From NCBI GenBank assembly GCA_938040995.1, contig CALHZT010000384.1, positions 1 through 38,446 on the forward strand: a stretch of 38,446 nucleotides of DNA, read 5' to 3'. Both the position numbers and the translations under genes were made by a program. This DNA is from an uncultured Pirellulaceae bacterium. Lineage in GTDB: Bacteria; Planctomycetota; Planctomycetia; Pirellulales; Pirellulaceae. The notes beneath the pieces were generated by a model, which was given only the letters and a program-made list of their open reading frames with translations, made no database searches and was not told the DNA's origin. This document shows positions 16,675 to 25,736 of this stretch, piece by piece (within the stretch, counting starts at the first letter, position 1; each line of letters opens with the position of its first letter).

Positions 16675-16752
16675 ACACAGCCGGCTCGCCTTCGGGTGCC
16701 CGAACGAATCATCCGCCATACACTTTTGGTGCACGGCGGGCCGGCTGGTGTC

Positions 16753-17370
16753 CTAGGAGTTCGTAAACGTATTACCAACCAGAATGATGACCAGCAACCA
16801 GGTCGCAGTAATATACCTTGGCATGATGCGCTGATTCTCGACCCAGATAATCAGCTTCACAAAGAACACGACAGCGATGCCAATCAGAGGCGCAGCGTAC
16901 TGGTCCAGTCGCAGATCGAAAGTCATACGGCCAAACGACGCATAGGTGAACATGATGACGAAGGCAGCGACCGCCGCGATCAATGCCGTTTTGAAATCGC
17001 TTCGCTGAATTTTGGCCGCTCCTTCCCGATCAAGTAGCGTTCCGCTAATCGCGCCGGTAAAGGCGCCGACCGTCGCCCACGCCAGTCGCAATCCGGCGTC
17101 GTAATTACTGATGCCGATCACCGACATATAGGCAAAGACAGCGATCAGCGTTCCCCAGAAGAACCCATCGCCGGTTCGACTGGACAGCTTGCCAATCGCT
17201 GCGCCGACGAGCATTCCAACGGCCAGGCTGATGAGCCCGCCGATCACGATTTCATGTGACCGCATACTCTGCAGGTAAGACAGTCCCAGTCCAAAAGTGA
17301 ACGTAATCCAGAAGATCGCTGAAATGCCGAACTGGTTGCTGTTTCGGGTAACGCTTGCCTGCTCTGACAT
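16753..17370 (-). CDS. Polytopic membrane protein of unknown function
   Basis: The product is 205 residues. The ATG at 17370 was preferred to a TTG one codon earlier; AGGA lies about 8 bases upstream. It has about six hydrophobic segments: FGISAIFWITFTFGLGLSYL, IVIGGLISLAVGMLVGAAIG, GFFWGTLIAVFAYMSVIGI, RLAWATVGAFTGAISGTLL, ALIAAVAAFVIMFTYASF and PLIGIAVVFFVKLIIWV, then a seventh near the C-terminus. No family is recognised. It is transcribed leftward from a gene-sized gap next to the subtilisin gene, with no partner suggesting a job. Confidence 0.78.
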   Translation of the reverse strand: MSEQASVTRNSNQFGISAIFWITFTFGLGLSYLQSMRSHEIVIGGLISLAVGMLVGAAIGKLSSRTGDGFFWGTLIAVFAYMSVIGISNYDAGLRLAWATVGAFTGAISGTLLDREGAAKIQRSDFKTALIAAVAAFVIMFTYASFGRMTFDLRLDQYAAPLIGIAVVFFVKLIIWVENQRIMPRYITATWLLVIILVGNTFTNS

Positions 17371-17492
17371 CAACCGATCCTGAGATTTAGTCTGGGACTA
17401 ATAGAATAGTCCCAGTTTAGTCGAAAGGTGATCAGCGTGCCCACACGTGCGATCGTCCCGGAAAGTCGATCGCCTGTCTTTTGGTAGACGAC

Positions 17493-18935
17493 CTAGAGCG
17501 GAGTAACAGTCAGCGTTCGACTGATATTCGCCGAGTTCAGTGTCAGCGAACCACCATTCAATCCGACAGTCGACACTCCCGACGTTGGTATGCGTGTTTC
17601 GCTGGCAACCTGGTTTGAAGAATAGTTTGCGAAAGCGACGGCTTCACTGGTTTCAAAAACGATCCGGTCGATGACTTGGGCATGGGGCATCTCGGCGAAC
17701 TCTTCCGTTGATTCTTCGCCCAACTCCAGAACAATCTGGATTGTCATGAGCGGATCATTCACAATTCGCGCCTCGAAGGTTTGGGTATTTGGCGTATTGG
17801 GTTCAGCCGCCGGTTGCTGCAGACCCTGTCCGGCAGCCGCGATAGATACCGCCGCGTTGGTGTTGATGCCACCAAGCGCAAGCGAACCTTGCACCGAAAC
17901 GTTGGCGCCCGCCACAATGACGTTGCGAAGAGTCTCGGCGCTCAAAGTTGGATCAGCCGACAGGGCCAGCGCCGCTACGCCAGCGACATGCGGAGCCGCC
18001 ATGCTTGTCCCGGAGAATGAACGGTATCCGTTACCGGGCACCGTGCTTTGAATGTTGACTCCCGGAGCGTCGACCTGAATGACTCCGCTACCCGGTTGAT
18101 TGGAAAATCCTGCGGCTTGTCCTCGCGAGTTACTTGCGCCGACCGAAATAACGTTGTTGAGCGTCGCACTATGACGTGCCGGGAAAGACGCCGTGCCCTG
18201 CCCTTCATTCCCCGCCGCAGCCACGACAAATACATCGTTGTCTGCCGCATATTGAAGAGCCGCCAGGATGGAAGGACTGTAACCGCCGCCGAGACTCAGG
18301 TTAATAATGTCGGCGCCGTTATCAACGGCGTACTCGATACCGGCAGCGACACCTAGCGACGAACCAGACCCGTCATCGCCAAGCACCCGGATCGGCATGA
18401 TCTCTGCATCAATCGCGAGGCCCGTTGTGCCAAAGCCATTGTGGCCGGCAGCGATCGTGCCCGCGACATGCGTACCGTGTCCGTTACCATCAAGTGGCGA
18501 TGCATCGTTGCTTACAAAATCCCAACCGAAATAGTCGTCGATATATCCGTTTCCGTCGTTGTCGATTCCGTCCCCGGCGATTTCGCCTTCGTTGGACCAG
18601 ATGTTATCGATCAAGTCGGCGTGTCGATAGTCAACGCCCGAGTCGATCACGGCGACCGTCACTCCCTCGCCCGTGAAACCGGCGTTCCACACCTCGGGTG
18701 TTTCTGTCGCGTTGACATTCCATTCCGCGCGGCCGCCAAAATAGTCGACTGAATTAAACAGAGGAGCTTCATCGGTCGCGGCTGGGAACTCCGCTGCGAT
18801 CTGTATCGTTTGCGGTGCGAATTCTGGCGCCACCTCGGCAAGCGATGTCAGCATGTCCGGGCAGCAAGCCGCATTCGCAGAGAGAACCATTCGGGATTCG
18901 AGCTGTTCCGTTTGAAGTCGTCGATTGCGTTTCAT
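17493..18935 (-). CDS. Subtilisin-like (S8) serine protease with LEPR-XLL-type N-terminus
   Basis: The product is 480 residues. The catalytic triad is complete: Asp98 in VAVIDSGVD, His153 in GNGHGTHVAGT and Ser311 in SFSGTSMAAPHVAG; Asn243 in AAAGNEG forms the oxyanion hole. A Ca-binding-like acidic loop DGIDNDGNGYIDD lies at about 122-134. The N-terminus MKRNRRLQTEQLESRMVLSANA has the LEPR-XLL-like motif (LESRMVLS) of planctomycete exported proteins rather than a classical signal peptide. A pro-region of about 60 residues and a C-terminal domain of about 130 residues flank the catalytic core. It is probably extracellular or envelope-bound. Confidence 0.93.
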   Translation of the reverse strand: MKRNRRLQTEQLESRMVLSANAACCPDMLTSLAEVAPEFAPQTIQIAAEFPAATDEAPLFNSVDYFGGRAEWNVNATETPEVWNAGFTGEGVTVAVIDSGVDYRHADLIDNIWSNEGEIAGDGIDNDGNGYIDDYFGWDFVSNDASPLDGNGHGTHVAGTIAAGHNGFGTTGLAIDAEIMPIRVLGDDGSGSSLGVAAGIEYAVDNGADIINLSLGGGYSPSILAALQYAADNDVFVVAAAGNEGQGTASFPARHSATLNNVISVGASNSRGQAAGFSNQPGSGVIQVDAPGVNIQSTVPGNGYRSFSGTSMAAPHVAGVAALALSADPTLSAETLRNVIVAGANVSVQGSLALGGINTNAAVSIAAAGQGLQQPAAEPNTPNTQTFEARIVNDPLMTIQIVLELGEESTEEFAEMPHAQVIDRIVFETSEAVAFANYSSNQVASETRIPTSGVSTVGLNGGSLTLNSANISRTLTVTPL

Positions 18936-19166
18936 CTGCTTATCCCGCTTGTGGGCTCCCGAAGTTTGCCGAAAATCTCTACCCTCATTTTTATCAATTC
19001 GCGCGCGATTTCAAAAGTCGCCAGTCGTCGGTAGGGGAATTGTGGCTGCTTTCCCGCGGTTTTCGCGTTAGCTTTTGTGGCCTGCGTCACGATTTCCGCA
19101 AATTGAGTGTGACACAACGCAAGCAGCGATACGTCCGGGTGCGGCCCGGATGCAGCGAATGCTGGC

Positions 19167-20579
19167 ATGAATCCAGGATCGGCGGACAGATTGTTGACAT
19201 CCAATTCCAAGAATAATGACGACTTGCCACGCTTTGGGCTGGCGTCGCTTGTCTGCCTGATCATCGCCAACATGATCGGCGCCGGCGTGTACACGACATC
19301 CGGTTTTGCGTTTGCGGATCTGGGCAGTCGCAAACTGGTGATGATCGCGTGGGCGATTGGCGGAGTCATCGCGCTTTGCGGAGCCGTCAGTTACGGAGGT
19401 CTGGCTCGCGCGATCTCCGGGTCCGGCGGCGAGTATCTTTTTCTGTCTCGCACGATTCACCCGCTCGCAGGTTTTCTGGCCGGCTGGGTTTCGTTGCTCG
19501 CCGGATTCACCAGTGCGATCGCCTTCGCCGCGATGACTTTTGAAGCGTACGCGGCGGAAGCGTTACCGACCGTGGCGGGGAATATTCCGAAAAATGCGAC
19601 AGCCATTCTTGTCATTCTGATTTGTGGCGTTGTTCATTCATTCGCCGTTCGGCCAGGCCTGATGGCTCAGAATCTTCTCATCGCGTTCAAGCTCCTGGTT
19701 CTCGGCGGCTTCGTCGGATTCGCGGCGTGGCAGTGGAGCGGCGGCGCATGGCCGGGGTGGCATGTTGCAGATACTGTCAAAGCCGCAATGCCCGCTGGTT
19801 CGGCTTTTCCAGTTGGCAAGATCGCTCTCTCGCTGGTCTGGATTTCTTTGAGCTTCAGTGGGTTCAACGCGGCTATTTACGTGGCTGGCGAAGTCGCCGA
19901 TGCCGAACGCACTGTCCCGCGTGCACTCTGGATCGGTACGTTTGTTACCTTTGTGGTCTACCTGTTGCTGAACTTCATCTTTGTTTACGCAGCCTTGCCG
20001 GATGACGTCCGTGGTGCGCAGGAAATTGCGATCGTTGCTGCGAATGCACTTGATGGACCGGGTGCGACTGGAGCGAATCGAACGAACGAAGTTTTTGCCT
20101 TCTTCAGAGTGGCGGGCGTTATTCGACTGGCGATTTTGGCTTCGCTCTTCAGTTCCGTATCGTCCATGATCGTGGCAGGGCCGCGTGTTTATGCGAAAAT
20201 GGCGGAGGATGGCGTCTTTCCTGGTTGGCTAAAGATGTACCAGCAGCGGCCTGTTGCGGCAGTGTGGATGCAAGTGATTTTTGCAGCCGCCATTGTTTCC
20301 ATCTCCAATCTTCGCGAGTTGTTGACTTATCTGGGTCTGACTCTTTCGCTCAGCGCCGCCGCAACCGTTTGCTGTTTGTTCGTGATTCATCGCCGCGAAG
20401 GGCGGGCTGCGATTCGGGTTCCTGGTTATCCCTTTACGCCGATATTCTTTGTATTCGCGACAGTTGGTTTGGCGATTCTCAGTGCGCCTCGGACGCCAAA
20501 AGTGTTTGCCATCATGGTCGTCACCATGTTGTTCGGTATCGTGGTGTACTTCGCCCAACGAGCATTGGCACGTCGGTGA
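19167..20579 (+). CDS. APC-family amino acid permease
   Basis: The product is 470 residues with about 12 membrane segments. The first helix has the APC signature IIANMIGAGVYTTSGFAFAD, whose unwound GAG binds the substrate amino group; SGSGGEYLFLSRTIHPLAGFLAGW is the conserved segment after helix 2. It should move amino acids or a related amine across the inner membrane, probably by proton symport or exchange. The substrate is not determinable here. The N-terminus is short and charged (SNSKNNDDLPRFG). The start has no strong ribosome-binding site. It is a single gene, 157 bases before the sigma factor gene. Confidence 0.9.
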   Translation: MNPGSADRLLTSNSKNNDDLPRFGLASLVCLIIANMIGAGVYTTSGFAFADLGSRKLVMIAWAIGGVIALCGAVSYGGLARAISGSGGEYLFLSRTIHPLAGFLAGWVSLLAGFTSAIAFAAMTFEAYAAEALPTVAGNIPKNATAILVILICGVVHSFAVRPGLMAQNLLIAFKLLVLGGFVGFAAWQWSGGAWPGWHVADTVKAAMPAGSAFPVGKIALSLVWISLSFSGFNAAIYVAGEVADAERTVPRALWIGTFVTFVVYLLLNFIFVYAALPDDVRGAQEIAIVAANALDGPGATGANRTNEVFAFFRVAGVIRLAILASLFSSVSSMIVAGPRVYAKMAEDGVFPGWLKMYQQRPVAAVWMQVIFAAAIVSISNLRELLTYLGLTLSLSAAATVCCLFVIHRREGRAAIRVPGYPFTPIFFVFATVGLAILSAPRTPKVFAIMVVTMLFGIVVYFAQRALARR

Positions 20580-20736
20580 TTCCGCCTGTTGGTCAAGGAA
20601 TCTTTGAGCCGATTCTGATTTTCTGCGAAGCCGGTTTCTTTTCGCCGCCCAAAGCCCTTGTTATATACTGGGGAAATTCTGCCAGATTCTTCGGGTAGTT
20701 CTTTGCCGTTTGGGATCTCTGTTTGAAAGGCTTGCT

Positions 20737-21360
20737 GTGAATCAAAAAGAGCCTCTACCCGACCTGGATACCGTCAGCTTACTGGTCCCCAAAGCCAAAA
20801 ATGGCTCCGAAGAAGCCAAAGAAAAACTCTTCGCCCATGTGCAGGATTACATGAACCTGATGGCGCAAAAAAATATGCCTCGTAACCTGCAAGGCAAGTT
20901 TGGAGCGTCCGATGTTGTTCAACAGTCGTTGGCGAAGGTAATCGTCAACTTTGAAGATTTTCGAGGGAATTCCAAAGGCGAATTTCTGGCATGGTTGCGC
21001 ATGATCGTAACTAACGAATCGAAGAAGTTTCAAAGAGATTACCATCGCGACAAACGTGATATCAAACTCGAAAAGAATCTGGTGACAGAAGATGGACAAA
21101 ACGTCCTGGATTTTACGCTGGCGGACCGTAACCTGACTCCGGGTTCCAGTGCCATCGCCGTTGAGCAAATTGGGGAGTTACATAACGCGTTGGAAAAACT
21201 GTCCGATGACCACGCGGAAGTGATTCGGCTGCGAAGTCTGGAACAACTTTCGTTCAAGGAAGTCGCGGAAAGAATGGATCGAAATACGAATTCGGTTACC
21301 AAGTTGTGGTATCGGGCAATATTGAAACTGCAGGAAGAATTGAATCGCGATGAGCCTTGA
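20737..21360 (+). CDS. ECF-type RNA polymerase sigma factor
   Basis: The product is 207 residues. The GTG at 20737 follows GAAAGG and starts VNQKEPLPDLD; a TTG at 20710 is in frame but less likely. Region 2 covers about residues 15-100 (FGASDVVQQSLAKVIVNFEDF, then GEFLAWLRMIVTNE), and region 4 about 145-205 (LSDDHAEVIRLRSLEQLSFKEVAERM, a helix-turn-helix). The sequence resembles planctomycete ECF sigma factors that sit beside Ser/Thr kinases. Its stop overlaps or abuts the kinase start region, so the pair is probably co-expressed and the kinase may regulate it, which is inferred. TATACT at 20664-20669 is a possible -10. Confidence 0.92.
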   Translation: MNQKEPLPDLDTVSLLVPKAKNGSEEAKEKLFAHVQDYMNLMAQKNMPRNLQGKFGASDVVQQSLAKVIVNFEDFRGNSKGEFLAWLRMIVTNESKKFQRDYHRDKRDIKLEKNLVTEDGQNVLDFTLADRNLTPGSSAIAVEQIGELHNALEKLSDDHAEVIRLRSLEQLSFKEVAERMDRNTNSVTKLWYRAILKLQEELNRDEP

Positions 21361-21401
21361 TCTTCCTGCAGGTTGGCAAAGTCATGGAACGTGGGGCAGG
21401 T

Positions 21402-24260
21402 ATGACAGAGCGCGATGTTGAGCCTGATGAGCGGCTGGCAGAGCTCGCCAAGAAAATTGAAGAGCAACTGAATGGCTTCGCGGACGAGGATTGTCGCGAT
21501 CTGTCCGACTCATTGATGGGCCACGAAGTCGCCGAGCTGGAGAGAGCCGAACAGGCCCTCGTCTTTCTACGCCAGGCGAGGAAAAACATCACCGCATTGG
21601 CCGAGAACGCAGAAGCCGATTCGACATTCGTTTCGAACGAGTCAACACACGGCGACTGGACGGGAGATGCCTTCGAAGGTTCGCAGGCATTGCCAAAGGA
21701 ATTTGGCCGCTTTGAGATCATCAAGGTCCTGGGGCAAGGCGGTTTTGCAAGAGTCCTGCTGGCTCGAGATCCACTCCTCGATCGTCTGGTGGCACTGAAG
21801 ATACCGCTTCCCAAATCGCTGGCCAGTCCGGCAACCAGGGTGCGTTTCGAGCGTGAAGCACGCGCTGCTGCAATCCTCAGTCACCCAGCCATCGTGCCGA
21901 TTTTTGAATCCGGTGCTGTCGGCCCAATTTCGTACATCGCGTTTGCCTATTGTCCTGGAACCACCCTGAGCGAGTGGTTTGCGCAGAAATCGCGACAAGT
22001 CAGTCCGCGGTCCGCTGCTGAGATTATGGCTTGTTTGGCTGACGCGGTGGAACACGCTCATCAGCGAGGCATTATTCATCGCGACTTGAAACCTGCCAAC
22101 ATTCTCGTGGAAAACCGGGAACACAGGCCCGCGACGAAACCGCCGCTTGACGACATTGCAGGTCAGGTTCGCATCGCCGATTTTGGGTTGGCGAGGTTGG
22201 AGTCGAATCAGGATATGACCATTACGGCTGATGGCGCAGTCGTTGGAACGCCGGCTTACATGTCGCCGGAACAGGCGCAGGGCGATGGTGAAGTGTCTGC
22301 CGCCAGTGACATCTTTGCGCTCGGCACCATTTTTTATGAGTTGCTAACTGGCGTTTCTCCGTTTCAAAAATCGTCGCACCTTTCCACACTCAAGGCGATC
22401 GAGTCGCACGAGCCGCCGTCGCCCAGGGAATTGAAGAAGGACGTTCCTGAAGACCTCGCTGCGATTTGCCAGAAGTGCATCAACAAGTCGCCAGGAGCCC
22501 GTTACAAATCGGCTTACGAGTTGGCGGCCGATCTCCAGCGGTGGCAGAATGGTGTTCCCGTTGTGGCTCGCCCCGTGACCAAAATGGAAAAAGTCGCCGG
22601 TTGGGTGCGTCGAAATCCCGCGTTTGCCGCGGCCATGCTGTTCGGATTCGTTTCGCTCGCTGTGGGGTTGGGGGTATCGACCTGGCAATGGCAGAATGCG
22701 TTGGCAAACCTCAGTCTGGCAAACGAAAACAGTGCGCGAGCATCCCGACATCTTGAAAATTCGCAGATCGCAATCAACGAAATGATCTCCCAGGTGGCCG
22801 GGCAACTCAAGAATGTACCAGAGTACAGCGACTTGCGAGCCGAGCTAATCCGCAGGGCGGTCGAGTTGCAGGAGGACATTCTGAAGGACGAGAGCGATTC
22901 TCCGAAAACGAATCACGAGATGACGCTGTTCCTCAGTCGACTGAAGGCATTACAGAGTGAACTCGGTGACCATTCGGGATCGTTGGAAACCAGCCAACGC
23001 GCGATCGACATTATCAAGGAGAATGTTCTGGATGGCCAGCGAGTTGGCGAGAAGGCTATCCATGACGAGTTTCGGATCAACAAGGCAAAGCAGTTGCATA
23101 TCCTCGGGCAGTCGACTGAAGCACTTCAGTTGCTTGAGTTGGTGATCAGTGAAACCACAGAACAGGCACGGAAGTCGGACCCATTCGCGGTCTACCTGAA
23201 TGCCCTTGCGTTTTTTCACAGAGGCAAAATCACTGACAGCATGGGCCAGTCGGTCGAAGCTATCGAGTTATTAAAGCAAGGGATTGGTTGCCTCGCGAAA
23301 TCACAAAAGTCAGTCGTCAATGATGCGGAAGGCAACGTGAGTCGATGCCCACGTCCTGAATGTATGGCAGGCGGCCTGGACCGTCAGATGCTCGACTGTA
23401 AGCTCCACGATACGCTTGGTTCTTATCAGTTAAAGGTCGGTGACGAAAAGGAAGGCGAGTCAAATATTCGTAAGGCCATTGCGATCGCGCAACCTGTTGT
23501 TGACGAGAATCCCACGCAATCGAAATTGGCGGATGACCTTGCAATCTGCCGCTTGAATCTGGCAAACGTCCTGGAGAATCGGAAAGACTTTGACTCCGCG
23601 ATTGAGCAATATCGGAGTGGCTGGGCGACTTTCAATCAGCTTCGAACATCGATTCCGGATCATCCACGATACGCGAGTCTCTGTGTGGCAATCAGCCGGG
23701 CAATGATCCGCACGCACCTCAATGCCGATGACGCAAAGTCGGCGGAGTCGGAGCTTGGTCAGCTAAAGCAGTTGATCTCTGAGCTTCCGCCACATATGCG
23801 CGACGGAACGGAGATGAGGTTCGAACTGACGGGCGCCTACCTGGAAATCGCCAGATTCAGCCACCGGAATGAAGATCTTGCAATCGCCCGTGATATTCTT
23901 GGTCAGGCAATCGAATTAATCACCCAGCTGGAACTGCAGGAGTCGCGACCCTACCGCGTGCGACGCCATGGCGAGTTGCTGCAGGAGCTGGCGAAAGTTT
24001 CGCGGATGGAAAAAAAGTTGCCTGAGGCTATCGAACAGTGCACGGAGGCTTGCGCCCTTTTGAAGAAAAGTCACCTGGACAGCACTGAAGATCTGACGAT
24101 TCACCCCGTCCTTGTCGATGCATTTCGTGATCTCGCCGAGCTTCACGCCGAATCCGGAGATTGGGCGCTCGCTCAAGAAGTCGCCAAGGAACTTGTTGGC
24201 TTGCTGCCAGACAATGACGATGCCACCACGTTACGCGATGAGATGATCGCGGCCGAGTAG
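21402..24260 (+). CDS. Ser/Thr kinase with C-terminal helical repeats, sigma-factor partner
   Basis: The product is 952 residues from the ATG at 21402 (GGGGCAGG upstream); ATG 21384 or TTG 21357, which overlaps the sigma stop, are alternatives. A 100-residue N-terminal helical part precedes the kinase domain (about 103-370): loop LGQGGFARV, ATP Lys133, HRDLKPAN at 226-233, DFG at 260-262 and GTPAYMSPEQ. One membrane segment lies at about 405-427 (AAMLFGFVSLAVGLGVSTW). The remaining 500 residues are TPR-like helical repeats (AIEQYRSGWATFNQL, EAIEQCTEACALLKK) and should lie outside the membrane as a sensor or docking part. All catalytic residues are present. It is the likely controller of the sigma factor just upstream. 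Confidence 0.92.
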   Translation: MTERDVEPDERLAELAKKIEEQLNGFADEDCRDLSDSLMGHEVAELERAEQALVFLRQARKNITALAENAEADSTFVSNESTHGDWTGDAFEGSQALPKEFGRFEIIKVLGQGGFARVLLARDPLLDRLVALKIPLPKSLASPATRVRFEREARAAAILSHPAIVPIFESGAVGPISYIAFAYCPGTTLSEWFAQKSRQVSPRSAAEIMACLADAVEHAHQRGIIHRDLKPANILVENREHRPATKPPLDDIAGQVRIADFGLARLESNQDMTITADGAVVGTPAYMSPEQAQGDGEVSAASDIFALGTIFYELLTGVSPFQKSSHLSTLKAIESHEPPSPRELKKDVPEDLAAICQKCINKSPGARYKSAYELAADLQRWQNGVPVVARPVTKMEKVAGWVRRNPAFAAAMLFGFVSLAVGLGVSTWQWQNALANLSLANENSARASRHLENSQIAINEMISQVAGQLKNVPEYSDLRAELIRRAVELQEDILKDESDSPKTNHEMTLFLSRLKALQSELGDHSGSLETSQRAIDIIKENVLDGQRVGEKAIHDEFRINKAKQLHILGQSTEALQLLELVISETTEQARKSDPFAVYLNALAFFHRGKITDSMGQSVEAIELLKQGIGCLAKSQKSVVNDAEGNVSRCPRPECMAGGLDRQMLDCKLHDTLGSYQLKVGDEKEGESNIRKAIAIAQPVVDENPTQSKLADDLAICRLNLANVLENRKDFDSAIEQYRSGWATFNQLRTSIPDHPRYASLCVAISRAMIRTHLNADDAKSAESELGQLKQLISELPPHMRDGTEMRFELTGAYLEIARFSHRNEDLAIARDILGQAIELITQLELQESRPYRVRRHGELLQELAKVSRMEKKLPEAIEQCTEACALLKKSHLDSTEDLTIHPVLVDAFRDLAELHAESGDWALAQEVAKELVGLLPDNDDATTLRDEMIAAE

Positions 24261-24263
24261 TTC

Positions 24264-24343
24264 GTAGTGGATCTTGTTAAAGATCCTTGCAGCAATATCG
24301 CTTTTTCGCGGGCGACTGAGGGATCTTTGACAAGATCCACTAC
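24264..24343. repeat. Palindromic intergenic element (23-base arms)
   Basis: Arms 24264-24286 (GTAGTGGATCTTGTTAAAGA...) and 24321-24343 are inverted repeats with a single mismatch around a 34-base loop. It starts four bases after the kinase stop. With no T run it is not a typical terminator, although it could form a stable 3' hairpin. It looks like a REP/MITE-type dispersed element. Confidence 0.8.
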
Positions 24344-24605
24344 CTGTGAATTCTCTCAGAGTACTCCTCCTAACCATCGGCTCTCTGTTGCCGGGTAAGT
24401 CCAAATTCGGGCACAACGACAGCTTTCCAGCCAGTTTCTGCTTCATGGCCTCTGTGTCACAGCCTTTCGATAGTTATTGCAACGGCAATGGCCAAAGATT
24501 GGCTATTTACAGTTTGGACCTCGAAACCCGGCTCAATGCAAATTTCCGTCGTCGGAAACCATGCAATTCGAGATGGGTGAAATACGCAATCGCTCGGAGG
24601 TAGTT
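24344..24605. other. Intergenic region upstream of the DUF1559 gene
   Basis: The gap from 24261 to 24605 holds the palindromic element and then about 260 bases without a supported gene. The frame of the next gene stays open upstream to 24477, but the CGGAGG site six bases before ATG 24606 decides the start. Confidence 0.5.
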
Positions 24606-25736
24606 ATGTACTCACCATTGAATCGGAATCGAAGAGACTTGTGCGGGCCAGCGAAGTTCTGGCGAAAGGCGTTTACGCTTGTTGAACTACTCGTGGTCAT
24701 CGCGATCATCGGAATTCTGATTGCGTTACTTTTGCCTGCCGTTCAGGCGGCGAGGGAAGCGGCCCGAGTCGTCGAATGCAAGAATAACCTCAAGCAGTTG
24801 CACATTGCCGCTGCCAATTATGCGACCGTTACCAACAAAATTCCGGGATACGGCAAGTTTACGATGATTATGCCGTCAGGAGATTCGGATCCAACTCCAC
24901 ACAATGTTCAATGTGCGCCGGGCCAAAGTTGGGTGGTCACGCTGCTTCCGTATCTGGAAGAAAACGCGCTGTACGACCAGTTTGATTTTTCGCAGCCGTG
25001 GTTCCAGCAAGGCTCTAGCCAGAGTCCACTTGCTCTTCCTACCCTCAAGAACCTGACATGTCCGGGAAACGATGATGTTCAGGATGCCGATTTGAATTAC
25101 GTCATCAACGTAGGGACCGGCAGCTACGACATACTGGAAGACTACGACGGAAACGATGTTGCCGGAACCTTGCCGTCTGAAGCTCAGATGCATACCCACA
25201 ACCGGATCCCATTCGACTGGGACGGCGATGGAGAAACGTGGGGCGGCGCCGATGCGAAAGCAACAAGAAACACTGGCGTTTCCTGGGTGCATCTCGGCAG
25301 CCGCAATTTCAGTTTCAAGTATGGGCAGATGTACGACGGGACGTCCCACACGCTACTCTTCGGCGAGAACCTCAAAACAGGTTTCGGATCCGGCGGGTCC
25401 AAGGGCAAGGTTACCAACTGGTCGAACCCGTCGGTGCTAATGGTCGGCTTTATGTACCCGGCAGATACGCGTCGCAGCGGACCGGGAAATTACGCCAACC
25501 CGCCGACTCCTAATGGCGTCAGTGGGCTTCCGAACGCGGACAATGCCGATCCATCCCCGTTTCTCTCGTCGGAACATAACGGCATGGTGAATGTTGTCAT
25601 GGTTGGTGGGAACGTTCGCTCGATTCAGGATGATGTCGACCGGGTTGTTTACAAAGCCGCGATGTCACCAAGAGGCATGCACGGCGGGATTCAGGGATTG
25701 CAGATTGAGTCTCCAACAGATCGACTGCCGAACTGA
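24606..25736 (+). CDS. DUF1559 prepilin-like protein
   Basis: The product is 376 residues. CGGAGG and a 5-base spacer precede the ATG at 24606. The N-terminus is a type IV prepilin-like signal: a basic leader, then A|FTLVELLVVIAIIGILIALLLP with the methylation-type Glu at +5, then AVQAAREAARVVECKNNLKQ, the planctomycete DUF1559 hallmark. Members form large paralogous families in planctomycetes and probably build pseudopilus-like structures; their exact role is not known. The C-terminus normally ends with an H-X9-DG motif; here HNGMVNVVMVGG gives H-X9-GG. The leader cleavage residue is Ala rather than Gly. Confidence 0.92.
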   Translation: MYSPLNRNRRDLCGPAKFWRKAFTLVELLVVIAIIGILIALLLPAVQAAREAARVVECKNNLKQLHIAAANYATVTNKIPGYGKFTMIMPSGDSDPTPHNVQCAPGQSWVVTLLPYLEENALYDQFDFSQPWFQQGSSQSPLALPTLKNLTCPGNDDVQDADLNYVINVGTGSYDILEDYDGNDVAGTLPSEAQMHTHNRIPFDWDGDGETWGGADAKATRNTGVSWVHLGSRNFSFKYGQMYDGTSHTLLFGENLKTGFGSGGSKGKVTNWSNPSVLMVGFMYPADTRRSGPGNYANPPTPNGVSGLPNADNADPSPFLSSEHNGMVNVVMVGGNVRSIQDDVDRVVYKAAMSPRGMHGGIQGLQIESPTDRLPN

